From: Chitinophagaceae bacterium | GTDB taxonomy: Bacteria; Bacteroidota; Bacteroidia; Chitinophagales; Chitinophagaceae | Length of the DNA: 64,000 nucleotides | Direction of reading: 5' to 3' | NCBI GenBank assembly: GCA_016720745.1 | Contig: JADKKA010000001.1 | Location: forward strand, 310,001 to 374,000 | Shown: positions 26,643 through 35,122 of the stretch, piece after piece | Numbering within the stretch: the stretch's first letter is position 1 | Layout of the letters: the number at the start of each line of letters is the position of its first letter | Position numbers and translations under genes: made by a program | Notes under the pieces: model-generated | Database searches by the model: none | Told to the model about the DNA's origin: nothing | The model's input: the letters and a program-made list of their open reading frames with translations, nothing else

Positions 26643-28415
26643 CTAGTTATCCGCAGCTCCCGTCTTTTTTTCAAACTGCATGGCATGGAGCTGACTGTAA
26701 TAGCCCCCTTTTTGCAGTAACTCATCATGGGTGCCCATTTCCCTGATTTCACCTTTATCCAGCACAATGATCCGGCTCGCTTTGCGGATCGTCGACAACC
26801 GATGAGCAATCACGATGGAAGTCCTGCCACTGATCAGGGTATCAATCGCATGCTGGATCATGATTTCACTCTCCGTATCAACCGATGAAGTGGCTTCATC
26901 CAGGATCAGAATTGATGGATTATATAGAATGGCCCTGATAAAAGAGAGTAATTGCCTTTGCCCCAGCGAAAGCGTCGCCCCTCTTTCCATTACATTGTAA
27001 TCATACCCTCCGGGGAGCCGCATGATGAATTCATGCATGTCAATCAGTTTAGCAGCCTCAATTACCTGTTCCCTGCTGATTTCGGGATTGCGCAAGGTAA
27101 TATTATCGATCACCGAACCGGAGAAAAGAAAGACATCCTGCAAAACCACACCGATATTCCTGCGTAAACTATCCAACCGGTACTCATCAATATTTCTGTC
27201 ATCAATTTTGATCACCCCCTTTTGGATATGATACAACCTGTTCAGCAGACTGATGATGGTTGTTTTGCCACTGCCGGTATGCCCCACGATGGCAATGGTT
27301 TCACCGGGTGCAGCTTTGAATGAAATATCCTTCAGTACGGGACGGCCCTCTTCGTAAGAAAACCAGACATTTTCCAATGAAATACTCCCCTTTACAAAGG
27401 CCGGAGCATGGGTCCCCTTATCATCTGCCACATCCGGATTGTCCAGTACTTTAAACACCCTTTCACTGGCAATAATGCCCATTTGCAGCACATTGAATTT
27501 ATCGGCAATCACCCGGAGCGGACGAAACAAGAGGTTCAAACAAAGTATAAAAGCGATCACGGTTCCCTGCTGACTTTCCTGTAACTGCAATGCTTCTTTG
27601 GATGACCACCACACAATGAGGCCGATCGCCAAAGCCAGTACAATCTCCACTACCGGAAAGAATACCGAGTAAGCAAAAATGGCTTTGACATTGGCGTTCC
27701 GGTGTTCCCGGTTGATTTTTTTAAATTTTTCGTACTCCCGGTCTTCTGCCGCAAATGCCTGTACAATGGCCATACCGGTCAGGTGTTCCTGTACAAATGC
27801 ATTCAGTGAGGCAACGGCATTCCGGACTTTGTAAAAAGATTTATTGATACTCTCTTTGAAGTAATAAGTCGCAATGATGATAATGGGAAAGGGAATCAGT
27901 GCGATCAGGGTCAGTTCCCAATCGGCCCAGAACATATAGCCCAGCACACAAACAATAGATAGAAGGTCCGCAATAATGGGCACCAACCCATCAGAAAAAA
28001 TATCATTGATGGATTCAATATCATTGATCGTCCGCGTGGTCAGTGTCCCGATCGGGGTCCGGTCAAACTGGCTCAGGTTCAAACCCATGATCTTGCGGTA
28101 GGTTTCCACCCTTAAATCTTTTACCACAGATTGCCCCAGTGTGGCAGTAGTAAAGGAGAAAAGAAAACGCATGGCCGTTTCCACCAGTATCAATCCCACC
28201 TGAAACAAAGTAATATTGATCAGCATCGCCACGGCTTCATTGGCGATATACTTGTTCACGGTCAGCTGAATCAGAAAGGGTCTGACCGGTGTAATAATAG
28301 CCAGCAGGATTGCCAGGGTTACGGAGAGATAAAATTTCTTTTTATAGGGCGATGCATAGCGAAACACCCTCCGCAGAAGTGCAAAATCAAAAAATGCTTT
28401 TTTGGGTGCCGACAA
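26643..28415 (-). CDS. MsbA-like ABC exporter (fused permease and ATPase)
   Basis: A 590-residue half-transporter: six membrane helices (about 20-310) fused to an ATP-binding domain (about 340-585) with Walker A GHTGSGKTT near 380, the signature LSLGQRQL, Walker B ILILDEATSSVD and the switch His in VIAHRLST. It would act as a homodimer in the cytoplasmic membrane. The family includes lipid flippases (MsbA) and drug or peptide exporters; the substrate cannot be told from sequence. It is upstream of atpB on the same strand, but the 157-base gap with an atp promoter suggests a separate unit. Confidence 0.9.
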   Translation of the reverse strand: MSAPKKAFFDFALLRRVFRYASPYKKKFYLSVTLAILLAIITPVRPFLIQLTVNKYIANEAVAMLINITLFQVGLILVETAMRFLFSFTTATLGQSVVKDLRVETYRKIMGLNLSQFDRTPIGTLTTRTINDIESINDIFSDGLVPIIADLLSIVCVLGYMFWADWELTLIALIPFPIIIIATYYFKESINKSFYKVRNAVASLNAFVQEHLTGMAIVQAFAAEDREYEKFKKINREHRNANVKAIFAYSVFFPVVEIVLALAIGLIVWWSSKEALQLQESQQGTVIAFILCLNLLFRPLRVIADKFNVLQMGIIASERVFKVLDNPDVADDKGTHAPAFVKGSISLENVWFSYEEGRPVLKDISFKAAPGETIAIVGHTGSGKTTIISLLNRLYHIQKGVIKIDDRNIDEYRLDSLRRNIGVVLQDVFLFSGSVIDNITLRNPEISREQVIEAAKLIDMHEFIMRLPGGYDYNVMERGATLSLGQRQLLSFIRAILYNPSILILDEATSSVDTESEIMIQHAIDTLISGRTSIVIAHRLSTIRKASRIIVLDKGEIREMGTHDELLQKGGYYSQLHAMQFEKKTGAADN

Positions 28416-28490
28416 AATAATGATTTAGAAAAGGCACAAAACTAAGCTTTCCATCGCTATCAAATCAGATCGTCACTCCACTTCGAATTT

Positions 28491-30731
28491 TCAATTCTCC
28501 ATTGCTTTCTTATACGCCTTAATAAACAGCGCTCCCAGGTTTTTGTGTGGAGGAACATAGTCGGCAAAAATCGGATCGGTGGCCATTTTGCTCAGTTCTG
28601 CCCAGAATGGAATCCAGTCGATATTGCTGCCTAACCGAAGTTTTTCCATAATCAACCGGAGAAAGGGATTATTCACCGGTGCATCAGCAATCTGCTTGGT
28701 ACCGATGATATGTGCATCGGGGGCTTTTTCCAGGATATCATGGATCATGCGGTAACCGCCACAGGAACCCATGAAAACAATTTTGGAGGCCATTGACATT
28801 TGCTCAATGGTATAAGGCGCATTATAACTATGCCCCCGGTTGATGGTGACAGTAGGCACTATATTATTTTTATCCAAAAAAGTACAGAGTGCTTTCTGTG
28901 CTTCGGCATCTTCATTTGTTTCCTCCGGGAGCGGACGGTTCATATAAAGTGTTACTGGTTTTCCCTTGGCAGAGTTAATGGCCACCCATTGTTTGTTGCT
29001 GCCATCAATCTTCCAGTTGGCATTGTTGAACATATTGACCAGTCCGGGGAAAACGCCCATTCCATCGCGATCTCCATATATAAACAATTGAACAATCACC
29101 CTTCCGCTGTCATTGGCCAGCGCCTGAAAAGGAACTTCATACACCGGCGGTATACCGAGTTCTTTAGTAAGATCAATATGCTGGGTAGTATCTGCAGAAA
29201 GGAAAAGTTTATTCAAAATATTATAGATCGCCATTCCGCGTTTATTACCTGCATTTTCATTTCGCTGGTAATTCCGCTGAATATTTTTGAGCATTTCTGT
29301 GGCCAGTGGTTTCATGGATTCCGCAACACTGGCATAGGAATCGGCCACATCCACTCCGTCTTCTGTACCGGTACCAGCTTCCAATCTGCCCACAAAGGCC
29401 TTCATCAGTTTTTCTGCATCGCTTTCATCATCCGGGTTTTTACGGGCCGGGAAACTGGACAAAAAATCATCGAGGGTATTAAAACCTGCGCACATTTTGA
29501 TAAACTTCCGGTAACGGTCGAAATGCAAAGACAGCAGCAATGAATCTCCCTTGTTATTGATCTTTTTCATCATCAGGGGATAGACGCCTTTCACAAAACT
29601 TGAAGTATAAATAGAACCATCAGTGGTTACAGCGAGATAATAAAGTTCCTCTGCGGTTAAAGACTGGATATTCCTGAAACGGATATCATGATTACGTTCA
29701 TCATGTAATCCATTGATGATATTGACAAAATTTTCCCGGGCCTTTCTTTCCAGTCGTTGGGTGAGCGTTTCATATTCATAGGCTGTATCCTTATCCAGCA
29801 GCCTTTGGGCATAATCCATCCGGGTTTTGACCAATAGTTTGTAATAGAGAACTGAGTCACCTTTTGCTGCATCAATCTCCTCGAAACTCAATCTGCCTTT
29901 CATGATATTATCCAGGAAACAGAAATACTGTTGTCCGTCACGGCTTCTGGACATCCGTACTACATTCTTGATAAAAATATCATCGCTGATTCCCCTGATG
30001 AGGGCACCCAGTTTATTGCCGGCCTGGGAATAATCATAGAGTTGTTTGGGGTATTGTCTGGACACTATCCGGATCAGACTGTCGGCAAAGGGCACATCCG
30101 GGCTTTGGGTAAGCGTACTGAATGTTTTTTCAGGATGGAGGATACAGTATTTGAGTACCAGGTCATTTTTAGCCTCCTGAAATCCAGGGTTCTTGCTAAA
30201 AATACCCGCATTAATCAGAACCATGCCGGCATCATAGGGCAATTTACCGATGGCGGCCCTGACAGACTGGTTATCGCGATCCAGCAGCACACAGGTTTCA
30301 TAAGTATTGATGATGGCGGGGAGGTTAACGGGATTCGTCCCCTGATCTGTTTTATTTTTCCAGTTCTGTCTGAAGTATTTCAGCAGGTTTTCCAATCCGG
30401 AGAGATAATTCACCTTTAAACGGTGCTCGAGTACTTTATCGGTTTCATAAAGAAACTGCAGGGCATCGGTTTTTTTCACCAGTGAGCGGGTGAGCAGGTA
30501 GTTCACATCATCATCTTTGGATGGGGTGAAGCTGTTATCAGCGATACCATCCCCGGCAAGAATGCTTTTTTGCTCCTGATCAATACGGTCGTGCCATAAC
30601 TGACGGTTCTGGGCAGGTTTATAAGTGCCGGGGATCGTCAGTGTATCGGCTAAACTGACGCCCTGTGCTCCTGTTTTACCGGCCAGGCTGAGGAAAACAC
30701 AAATAATAAGGTTTTTGACGCTGCTTTGCAT
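28491..30731 (-). CDS. Large secreted protein with a caspase/separase-like His-Cys region
   Basis: A 746-residue protein with signal peptide MQSSVKNLIICVFLSLAGKTGAQ. Residues 25-500 are mostly helical without recognised motifs. The last 200 residues look like an alpha/beta domain: a strand VIVQLFIYGDRDG, then INRGHSYN with H634, a strand KIVFMGSCGGY with C657, then DAHIIGTKQIADAPVNNPF. The spacing of a strand-His-Ser and a strand-Gly-Ser-Cys-Gly-Gly resembles the catalytic dyad of clan CD peptidases such as separase and CHAT proteins. This is my reading, without a profile search; it could be an inactive or unrelated fold. The gene has its own TAACTTTG promoter core and is divergent from the PhoB-like regulator. 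Confidence 0.75.
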   Translation of the reverse strand: MQSSVKNLIICVFLSLAGKTGAQGVSLADTLTIPGTYKPAQNRQLWHDRIDQEQKSILAGDGIADNSFTPSKDDDVNYLLTRSLVKKTDALQFLYETDKVLEHRLKVNYLSGLENLLKYFRQNWKNKTDQGTNPVNLPAIINTYETCVLLDRDNQSVRAAIGKLPYDAGMVLINAGIFSKNPGFQEAKNDLVLKYCILHPEKTFSTLTQSPDVPFADSLIRIVSRQYPKQLYDYSQAGNKLGALIRGISDDIFIKNVVRMSRSRDGQQYFCFLDNIMKGRLSFEEIDAAKGDSVLYYKLLVKTRMDYAQRLLDKDTAYEYETLTQRLERKARENFVNIINGLHDERNHDIRFRNIQSLTAEELYYLAVTTDGSIYTSSFVKGVYPLMMKKINNKGDSLLLSLHFDRYRKFIKMCAGFNTLDDFLSSFPARKNPDDESDAEKLMKAFVGRLEAGTGTEDGVDVADSYASVAESMKPLATEMLKNIQRNYQRNENAGNKRGMAIYNILNKLFLSADTTQHIDLTKELGIPPVYEVPFQALANDSGRVIVQLFIYGDRDGMGVFPGLVNMFNNANWKIDGSNKQWVAINSAKGKPVTLYMNRPLPEETNEDAEAQKALCTFLDKNNIVPTVTINRGHSYNAPYTIEQMSMASKIVFMGSCGGYRMIHDILEKAPDAHIIGTKQIADAPVNNPFLRLIMEKLRLGSNIDWIPFWAELSKMATDPIFADYVPPHKNLGALFIKAYKKAMEN

Positions 30732-30745
30732 AAGGATAGAAAGGT

Positions 30746-30753
30746 CAAAGTTA
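30746..30753 (-). promoter_or_regulatory. Candidate -7 promoter element of the 746-residue secreted protein
   Basis: Minus-strand TAACTTTG matches TAnnTTTG, 14 bases before the ATG. No good -33 element was seen. Confidence 0.45.
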
Positions 30754-30871
30754 GGAAGCCCGGGTTAAATGGCCCGGTTGAATCCATATTGATCCAGACG
30801 CTGTTACGCTGCCAATAGCTGTATCTTCAGGGAATTAAATCGAAAAAGCACTTTATGACGGAATAATGGTT

Positions 30872-30899
30872 TATTAACTTTTTATTAAGTCTGTGTAAA
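30872..30899 (-). promoter_or_regulatory. Pho-box-like array upstream of the two-component system
   Basis: Read on the minus strand, three hexamers lie exactly 11 bases apart: TTTACA (30894-30899), TTAATA (30883-30888) and TTAATA (30872-30877). All fit TT(A/C/T)A(C/T)A, the Bacillus PhoP box half-site. The array lies between the divergent 746-residue protein gene and the response regulator, 38 bases before the regulator's TAGGTTTG core. Confidence 0.55.
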
Positions 30900-30936
30900 G
30901 AGCAGTGCCTCATTTTACACCCCAATATTTTCCCTT

Positions 30937-30944
30937 TAGGTTTG
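30937..30944 (+). promoter_or_regulatory. Candidate -7 promoter element of the response regulator gene
   Basis: TAGGTTTG matches TAnnTTTG and is followed by CGCAAACATT, 17 bases before the ATG at 30962. The short distance supports that ATG over the upstream one at 30905, which precedes the promoter. Confidence 0.55.
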
Positions 30945-30961
30945 CGCAAACATTTGAATAC

Positions 30962-31639
30962 ATGGAAACAAGGGTACGGAAAGTTTTAATTGCGGATGAT
31001 GAGCCGGATATCCTCGAGATCCTGAAATATAACCTGTCTAACGAAGGCTATGAGGTTTTTACAGCCAAGGACGGGGATGAAGCATTAGAAAAAGCAAGGC
31101 GCAACCAGCCCGATCTGATTGTTCTGGATGTAATGATGCCTAAAAAAACAGGCGTGGAAGTATGTCAGCTCCTGCGGGCACAAGCCGCATTTAAAGATAC
31201 CCTGATCATTTTTCTGACGGCTGTGAATGATGAAGGCACACAAATCAAAGGACTGGAAACGGGTGCAGACGATTATATCAGTAAGCCCATCAGTCCGAAG
31301 GTATTCCTGAGCCGGGTGAATGCGCTTTTCCGCCGCCTCAACAAAACGGAAGTAAGGGTATTGACCATCGAGAACATGACGATAGATCCCGAGCGTTTTA
31401 TAGTAAAAGTCGGGGATACCGAAATCATTCTGGCAAAGAAAGAATTTGAATTGCTTTACCTGCTCGCTTTGAAACCCGGACGAGTTTTTCTGCGGAATGA
31501 GATCCTGAACCAGGTCTGGGGTAATGATGTAATCGTGGGTGACCGTACCATTGATGTACATATCCGGAAGATCAGGCAAAAACTGGGGATTGATTGTATC
31601 ACCACCGTAAAAGGTGTTGGCTACAAATTTGAACTCTGA
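30962..31639 (+). CDS. OmpR/PhoB-family response regulator, probably the phosphate regulator
   Basis: A 225-residue response regulator from METRVRKVLIADDEPD. Receiver domain 1-125: acidic pair D12-D13, phosphoacceptor D56 (IVLDVMMP), the switch Thr in IIFLTAV and the Lys in YISKPIS. The winged-helix OmpR/PhoB output domain spans about 130-225 (RTIDVHIRKIRQKLG, TVKGVGYKFEL). The start at 30962 is used because an upstream in-frame start (30905) would add 19 unrelated residues and lies before the promoter core. The kinase gene follows 50 bases later. Pho-box-like arrays in front of this gene and of phosphate genes in the next 10 kb point to a PhoB role; this link is inferred. Confidence 0.92.
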   Translation: METRVRKVLIADDEPDILEILKYNLSNEGYEVFTAKDGDEALEKARRNQPDLIVLDVMMPKKTGVEVCQLLRAQAAFKDTLIIFLTAVNDEGTQIKGLETGADDYISKPISPKVFLSRVNALFRRLNKTEVRVLTIENMTIDPERFIVKVGDTEIILAKKEFELLYLLALKPGRVFLRNEILNQVWGNDVIVGDRTIDVHIRKIRQKLGIDCITTVKGVGYKFEL

Positions 31640-31689
31640 GGTCTCACTGTTGACGTCTCACTTCTCCTTACTCCCATTACCTTCGCAGT

Positions 31690-32739
31690 ATGTTTTCGGT
31701 AAAAAATCTTTCCCCCAAACAAATTGCCTTTTTTACGGCATTGGTACTGGCCATCCCGGAAAGTATCCTCGTTTATATTGCCGAAAAAAGCTGGGTCTGG
31801 GCTGTCGGATCCTTCCTGATCATTTTTACCGGCAGTTATTTCCTGATTTTTTTTATGCTCGAACGGTTTATCTACCGGAAGATCAAACTCATTTATAAAT
31901 TCATCAATAAAACCAAGGCCACGAGGCGGGAAGAAACATTTTATAAATACGTTTTACCGCAGAAGGGGATCGATGAAGTGAGGGAAGATGTGGAAGCCTG
32001 GGCAGAAGCGAATGAGCAGGAACTTGAATTGCTTCGGAAGAATGAACAGTTCCGAAAAGAATTTCTTCAGAACCTCTCCCATGAATTCAAAACCCCGGTA
32101 TTTGCCATCCAGGGCTATGTAGATACTTTACTAGGTGGTGCACTGGGCAACCCGGAGGTCAACCGGAAATTTCTTGAAAAAACGGCGAAAAATGTAGACC
32201 GGCTCACCCATTTACTAAATGACCTCGATGAAATATCCCGGCTAGAAAGAGGGGAACTGGTGCTGAACCGCGAAAACTTTATTATCCAGGACCTGGTCAG
32301 GGATGTTTTTGAAAGCTTTGCCGTGAAAGCGGATGTAATGGGCATTCAATGCCTGATCAAGAAAGGTTGTGAGGCTCCGCTGAGTGTTTATGCCGACAAG
32401 GAAAAAATCAGGCAGGTCCTGAATAACCTGGTTGGCAACTCTATCAAATATGGCAAGATCAACGGCGTGATTACTTCCAGTATGTATAATACAGATGGAA
32501 GGCATATCCTCATTGAAATAACTGATGATGGCATAGGTATTGGCGAGAAACACCTGCCACGTTTGTTTGAACGATTTTATCGCACCGAAGAAGGGCGGAG
32601 TATTGATGTAAGTGGCAGTGGTCTGGGCCTGGCCATCTGTAAACACATCATTGAAGCGCATGGACAAACGATTCATGTGCGGAGTACGGCCGGACTGGGC
32701 ACTACTGTGGGATTTACCCTTGACACCCGAAGAGATTGA
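31690..32739 (+). CDS. Sensor histidine kinase, PhoR-like
   Basis: A 349-residue kinase with two N-terminal membrane helices (about 10-30 and 36-58) and almost no periplasmic loop between them, a short linker, the dimerisation domain with phosphoacceptor H131 (LSHEFKTP), and a complete ATPase domain: N box (VLNNLVGNSIKYG), G1 (ITDDGIGIG), F box (LFERFYR) and G2 (GSGLGLAICK). The lack of a sensory periplasmic domain fits PhoR-type kinases, which sense through partner proteins. It pairs with the preceding response regulator and is followed 21 bases later by a dCMP deaminase gene, which may be read through. No PAS domain is evident. Confidence 0.9.
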   Translation: MFSVKNLSPKQIAFFTALVLAIPESILVYIAEKSWVWAVGSFLIIFTGSYFLIFFMLERFIYRKIKLIYKFINKTKATRREETFYKYVLPQKGIDEVREDVEAWAEANEQELELLRKNEQFRKEFLQNLSHEFKTPVFAIQGYVDTLLGGALGNPEVNRKFLEKTAKNVDRLTHLLNDLDEISRLERGELVLNRENFIIQDLVRDVFESFAVKADVMGIQCLIKKGCEAPLSVYADKEKIRQVLNNLVGNSIKYGKINGVITSSMYNTDGRHILIEITDDGIGIGEKHLPRLFERFYRTEEGRSIDVSGSGLGLAICKHIIEAHGQTIHVRSTAGLGTTVGFTLDTRRD

Positions 32740-32760
32740 TTTTATTTTTAACTTCCCCCC

Positions 32761-33258
32761 ATGACTAAAAGAACGGATTATATTTCCTGGGACGAATATT
32801 TCATGGGAGTTGCTCTTTTATCTGCGCGTCGCAGCAAGGACCCCGGCACACAAGTGGGTGCCTGTATCGTGAATCCAAGAAACAAAATCGTGGGAGCGGG
32901 TTATAACGGACTCCCGGCAGGATGTAATGATGATGAATTCCCATGGGATAAACAGGGTGCTTTCCTTGAAACCAAGTACCCTTATGTTTGTCATGCCGAA
33001 CTCAATGCCATTTTAAATAATATCGGCATGGACCTTCATGGTTGCCGGATTTATACGGCCCTCTTCCCCTGTAACGAATGCGCCAAGGCGATTATACAGG
33101 CCGGGATATCAGAAGTTATTTATTTGTCAGATAAATATGCCGGCAATGAAGTATTTATTGCCTCCAGAAATATGCTCGATAAAGCAGGCGTTCACTGCCG
33201 GAAGGTTCAGTCCGGCATCAGCAGGATTGAATTATCCTTTAATGAGCAGGATGTATAA
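32761..33258 (+). CDS. dCMP deaminase family protein
   Basis: A 165-residue zinc deaminase of the deoxycytidylate deaminase family, converting dCMP to dUMP for thymidylate synthesis. The zinc site is complete: H78-A-E80 (E80 the proton shuttle) and P103-C104-N-E-C107. The sequence SKDPGTQVGACIV and GYNGLPAGCND is typical of dCMP deaminases and ComEB rather than of tRNA adenosine deaminase. It acts in the cytoplasm. It follows the histidine kinase by 21 bases and may share its transcript, with no functional link apparent. It ends 6 bases from the convergent lipoprotein gene. Confidence 0.92.
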   Translation: MTKRTDYISWDEYFMGVALLSARRSKDPGTQVGACIVNPRNKIVGAGYNGLPAGCNDDEFPWDKQGAFLETKYPYVCHAELNAILNNIGMDLHGCRIYTALFPCNECAKAIIQAGISEVIYLSDKYAGNEVFIASRNMLDKAGVHCRKVQSGISRIELSFNEQDV

Positions 33259-33264
33259 CCTGAA

Positions 33265-33720
33265 TTAGTACCAATTCTTCCCTTCCAGCAGGCTTTTCAG
33301 AAAACTAACGGCTTCATTCCCCATAGCTGTGCTGACTGTTTTATTATCCAGCTCATAGATAAATGCCTGACAGCCTTCCTCCCGGAACTTGAACACTAGG
33401 GGCATGATTTGTCTGCCGCCCTTAAAAAAGAGCATATTCCCATCATACCCGCATTTATATAATTCGGTTTCTTTTCCTTTCAGAAAACCCGCCAGCTTTT
33501 GTATGGCCTTTGTCTCCGTGGTGCCGATTTGCTGAATAACCGAATCTTTATTCGGCGCATTGAATGTGATGACCAGACTGTCGCATCCCGCCAGTTTTTT
33601 ACTAAGGCCGGAACGGCTGCAGGAAACAAGAAAAACTAACAGAAGCAGAAGAGTTGTTCGCAAGGGTGAAATTTTAGCCCCTAAGATATACAATCTGCCG
33701 GCCAAGTTTTTAAGTGGCAT
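33265..33720 (-). CDS. Small lipoprotein of unknown function
   Basis: A 151-residue open frame with a lipobox LVSC (Cys at 34) after a strong hydrophobic stretch RTTLLLLLVFLVSC. The N-terminal region before it is long for a signal peptide; a TTG at 33663 would give a textbook lipoprotein signal (MRTTLLLLLVFLVSC) and a 132-residue protein, so the true start is open. The mature part has alternating strands (SLVITFNAPNKD, MPLVFKFREEGCQAFIYELD) and no known family. A Pho-box-like array on its own strand begins 23 bases upstream of the ATG, so phosphate control is likely. It is divergent from the transglutaminase-like gene. Confidence 0.7.
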   Translation of the reverse strand: MPLKNLAGRLYILGAKISPLRTTLLLLLVFLVSCSRSGLSKKLAGCDSLVITFNAPNKDSVIQQIGTTETKAIQKLAGFLKGKETELYKCGYDGNMLFFKGGRQIMPLVFKFREEGCQAFIYELDNKTVSTAMGNEAVSFLKSLLEGKNWY

Positions 33721-33742
33721 TTCTCAACCCGCCAAAAACTTA

Positions 33743-33782
33743 ATATTACTTTATTGTTACCATTTTGTAACTTTCATGTTAA
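33743..33782 (-). promoter_or_regulatory. Pho-box-like array between the lipoprotein and transglutaminase genes
   Basis: Read on the minus strand there are four 7-base units exactly 11 bases apart: TTAACAT (33776-33782), GTTACAA (33765-33771), GTAACAA (33754-33760) and GTAATAT (33743-33749). Two of the sequences, TTAACAT and GTAATAT, are identical to units in the TonB receptor promoter. The orientation matches the lipoprotein gene. Confidence 0.65.
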
Positions 33783-33792
33783 GGATCGGCCT

Positions 33793-34989
33793 TTGAAAAC
33801 CAGGTACTTCATATTACCCCTGCTTGCTTTCTTGTGTTTACAGGCTCCCCGTGCTCAGCAGGCAAAATTGGATATTGATTTTTTTGGAGAAAAAATCCAG
33901 CTACCAGCACTGCCTTTAGTTAGTACTGCGGAAAACAGCCTGATTTCACCCGGGGCGATCACTGAATTTGTCAACCATCTCAATAACCAGGACTACAGTG
34001 CCCTGATTAACAGCCTGCTGGAACTGAAGGACAAGTACCAGCTGGACAACTGGCTTTATTACCAGCTGATCCGTAAAACCGCCGGTACCATCAGTCCCAA
34101 ACTGGACAATTACCCCCGCTATACCCTTTATAAATGGTTTTTACTGACCCGGTCAGGCTTTGATGCCACGATCAAAATATCTGATGAAAAGATTCTGTTT
34201 TATGTAAGGACTGATGATCAGGTGTACAATATTCCGGCCTATTATAAAGATGGCCGGCAATATGTTTGCCTGAATTATCATGACTATGGCAATCATATTG
34301 ATTTCAATGCCGAGTCTTTTCGGGAACTGAATCTGACGGCTCCTGAAACCGGACAGCCCTTTTCCTATAAAGTAACCAAGTTGCCTGAGTTTAAAACGGC
34401 CGTGTATGAGGAAAAGGATATCCGTTTCAATTATTACCAGAACGATTATCATTTTACCATCAAACTGAATCCGGCTGTTAAAACCATCTTTGCCAATTAC
34501 CCGGTACTCGATTATGCTTCCTATTTCAATATCCCACTCAGCCAGGAAACCTATCGTTCACTGATACCCCTGCTCAAAAAAAACACCAGCGGCATGTCGG
34601 TGAAGAGCGGCGTGGATTATCTCATGCGCTTTACCCGTTATGCTTTTCTGTTTAAACCCGATGCAGAACATTTTGGTGCCGAAAAGCGCTTAAGCCCGGA
34701 ACAAACATTGTTATATGGAGAAAGTGATTGTGAGGACAGGGCTGCTTTATTTTTTTTCCTGGTCAGGGAGATTTACAATCTGCCTATGATCGTACTGGCA
34801 TATCCGCAGCATGTAACCATTGCCATCAAGTTTGATAAACCTATTGGCAAATCCATTCTTTACAATGGTGAAAAATATTCTGTATGCGATCCCACTCCGC
34901 AGCAGGAAGACCTTGCCCTGGGCCAGCTCCTCCCCTCCCTGGCCAAAACCGGTTTCGAAGTAGTATATGCCTATCAGCCATCCCGGTAA
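33793..34989 (+). CDS. Secreted transglutaminase-like cysteine protease-fold protein
   Basis: A 398-residue protein read from the TTG at 33793, which gives signal peptide (M)KTRYFILPLLAFLCLQAPRAQ; an upstream TTG at 33754 lies inside the Pho-box-like array and adds non-signal residues. No ATG is available near the signal peptide. The C-terminal 120 residues resemble a transglutaminase-like domain with a Cys-His-Asp triad: SDCEDRAALF (Cys), PQHVTIAI (His) and YSVCDPT (Asp). The N-terminal 270 residues are beta-rich and unassigned. Such domains act as proteases or cross-linkers in the periplasm; the substrate is unknown. Its position beside a phosphate-type promoter suggests phosphate or envelope-stress expression. 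Confidence 0.8.
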   Translation: MKTRYFILPLLAFLCLQAPRAQQAKLDIDFFGEKIQLPALPLVSTAENSLISPGAITEFVNHLNNQDYSALINSLLELKDKYQLDNWLYYQLIRKTAGTISPKLDNYPRYTLYKWFLLTRSGFDATIKISDEKILFYVRTDDQVYNIPAYYKDGRQYVCLNYHDYGNHIDFNAESFRELNLTAPETGQPFSYKVTKLPEFKTAVYEEKDIRFNYYQNDYHFTIKLNPAVKTIFANYPVLDYASYFNIPLSQETYRSLIPLLKKNTSGMSVKSGVDYLMRFTRYAFLFKPDAEHFGAEKRLSPEQTLLYGESDCEDRAALFFFLVREIYNLPMIVLAYPQHVTIAIKFDKPIGKSILYNGEKYSVCDPTPQQEDLALGQLLPSLAKTGFEVVYAYQPSR

Positions 34990-35067
34990 TTTTCCGCTTC
35001 AGATTTAAATAACTTATACAGCTTTAAAACAAATACTGTTGACAGTATCATCATATCTATAGGCTAC

Positions 35068-35100
35068 AAAAAAAAACGTTCCGGTGTTGGCCGGAACGTT
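35068..35100 (-). terminator. Rho-independent terminator of the TonB receptor - lipoprotein operon
   Basis: AACGTTCCGG (35100-35091 on the minus strand) pairs with CCGGAACGTT (35084-35075 region) across a 6-base loop, followed on the minus strand by nine T. It lies 22 bases after the beta-helix lipoprotein stop. Confidence 0.88.
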
Positions 35101-35122
35101 GAGATTAAAATTATTTACTTTA

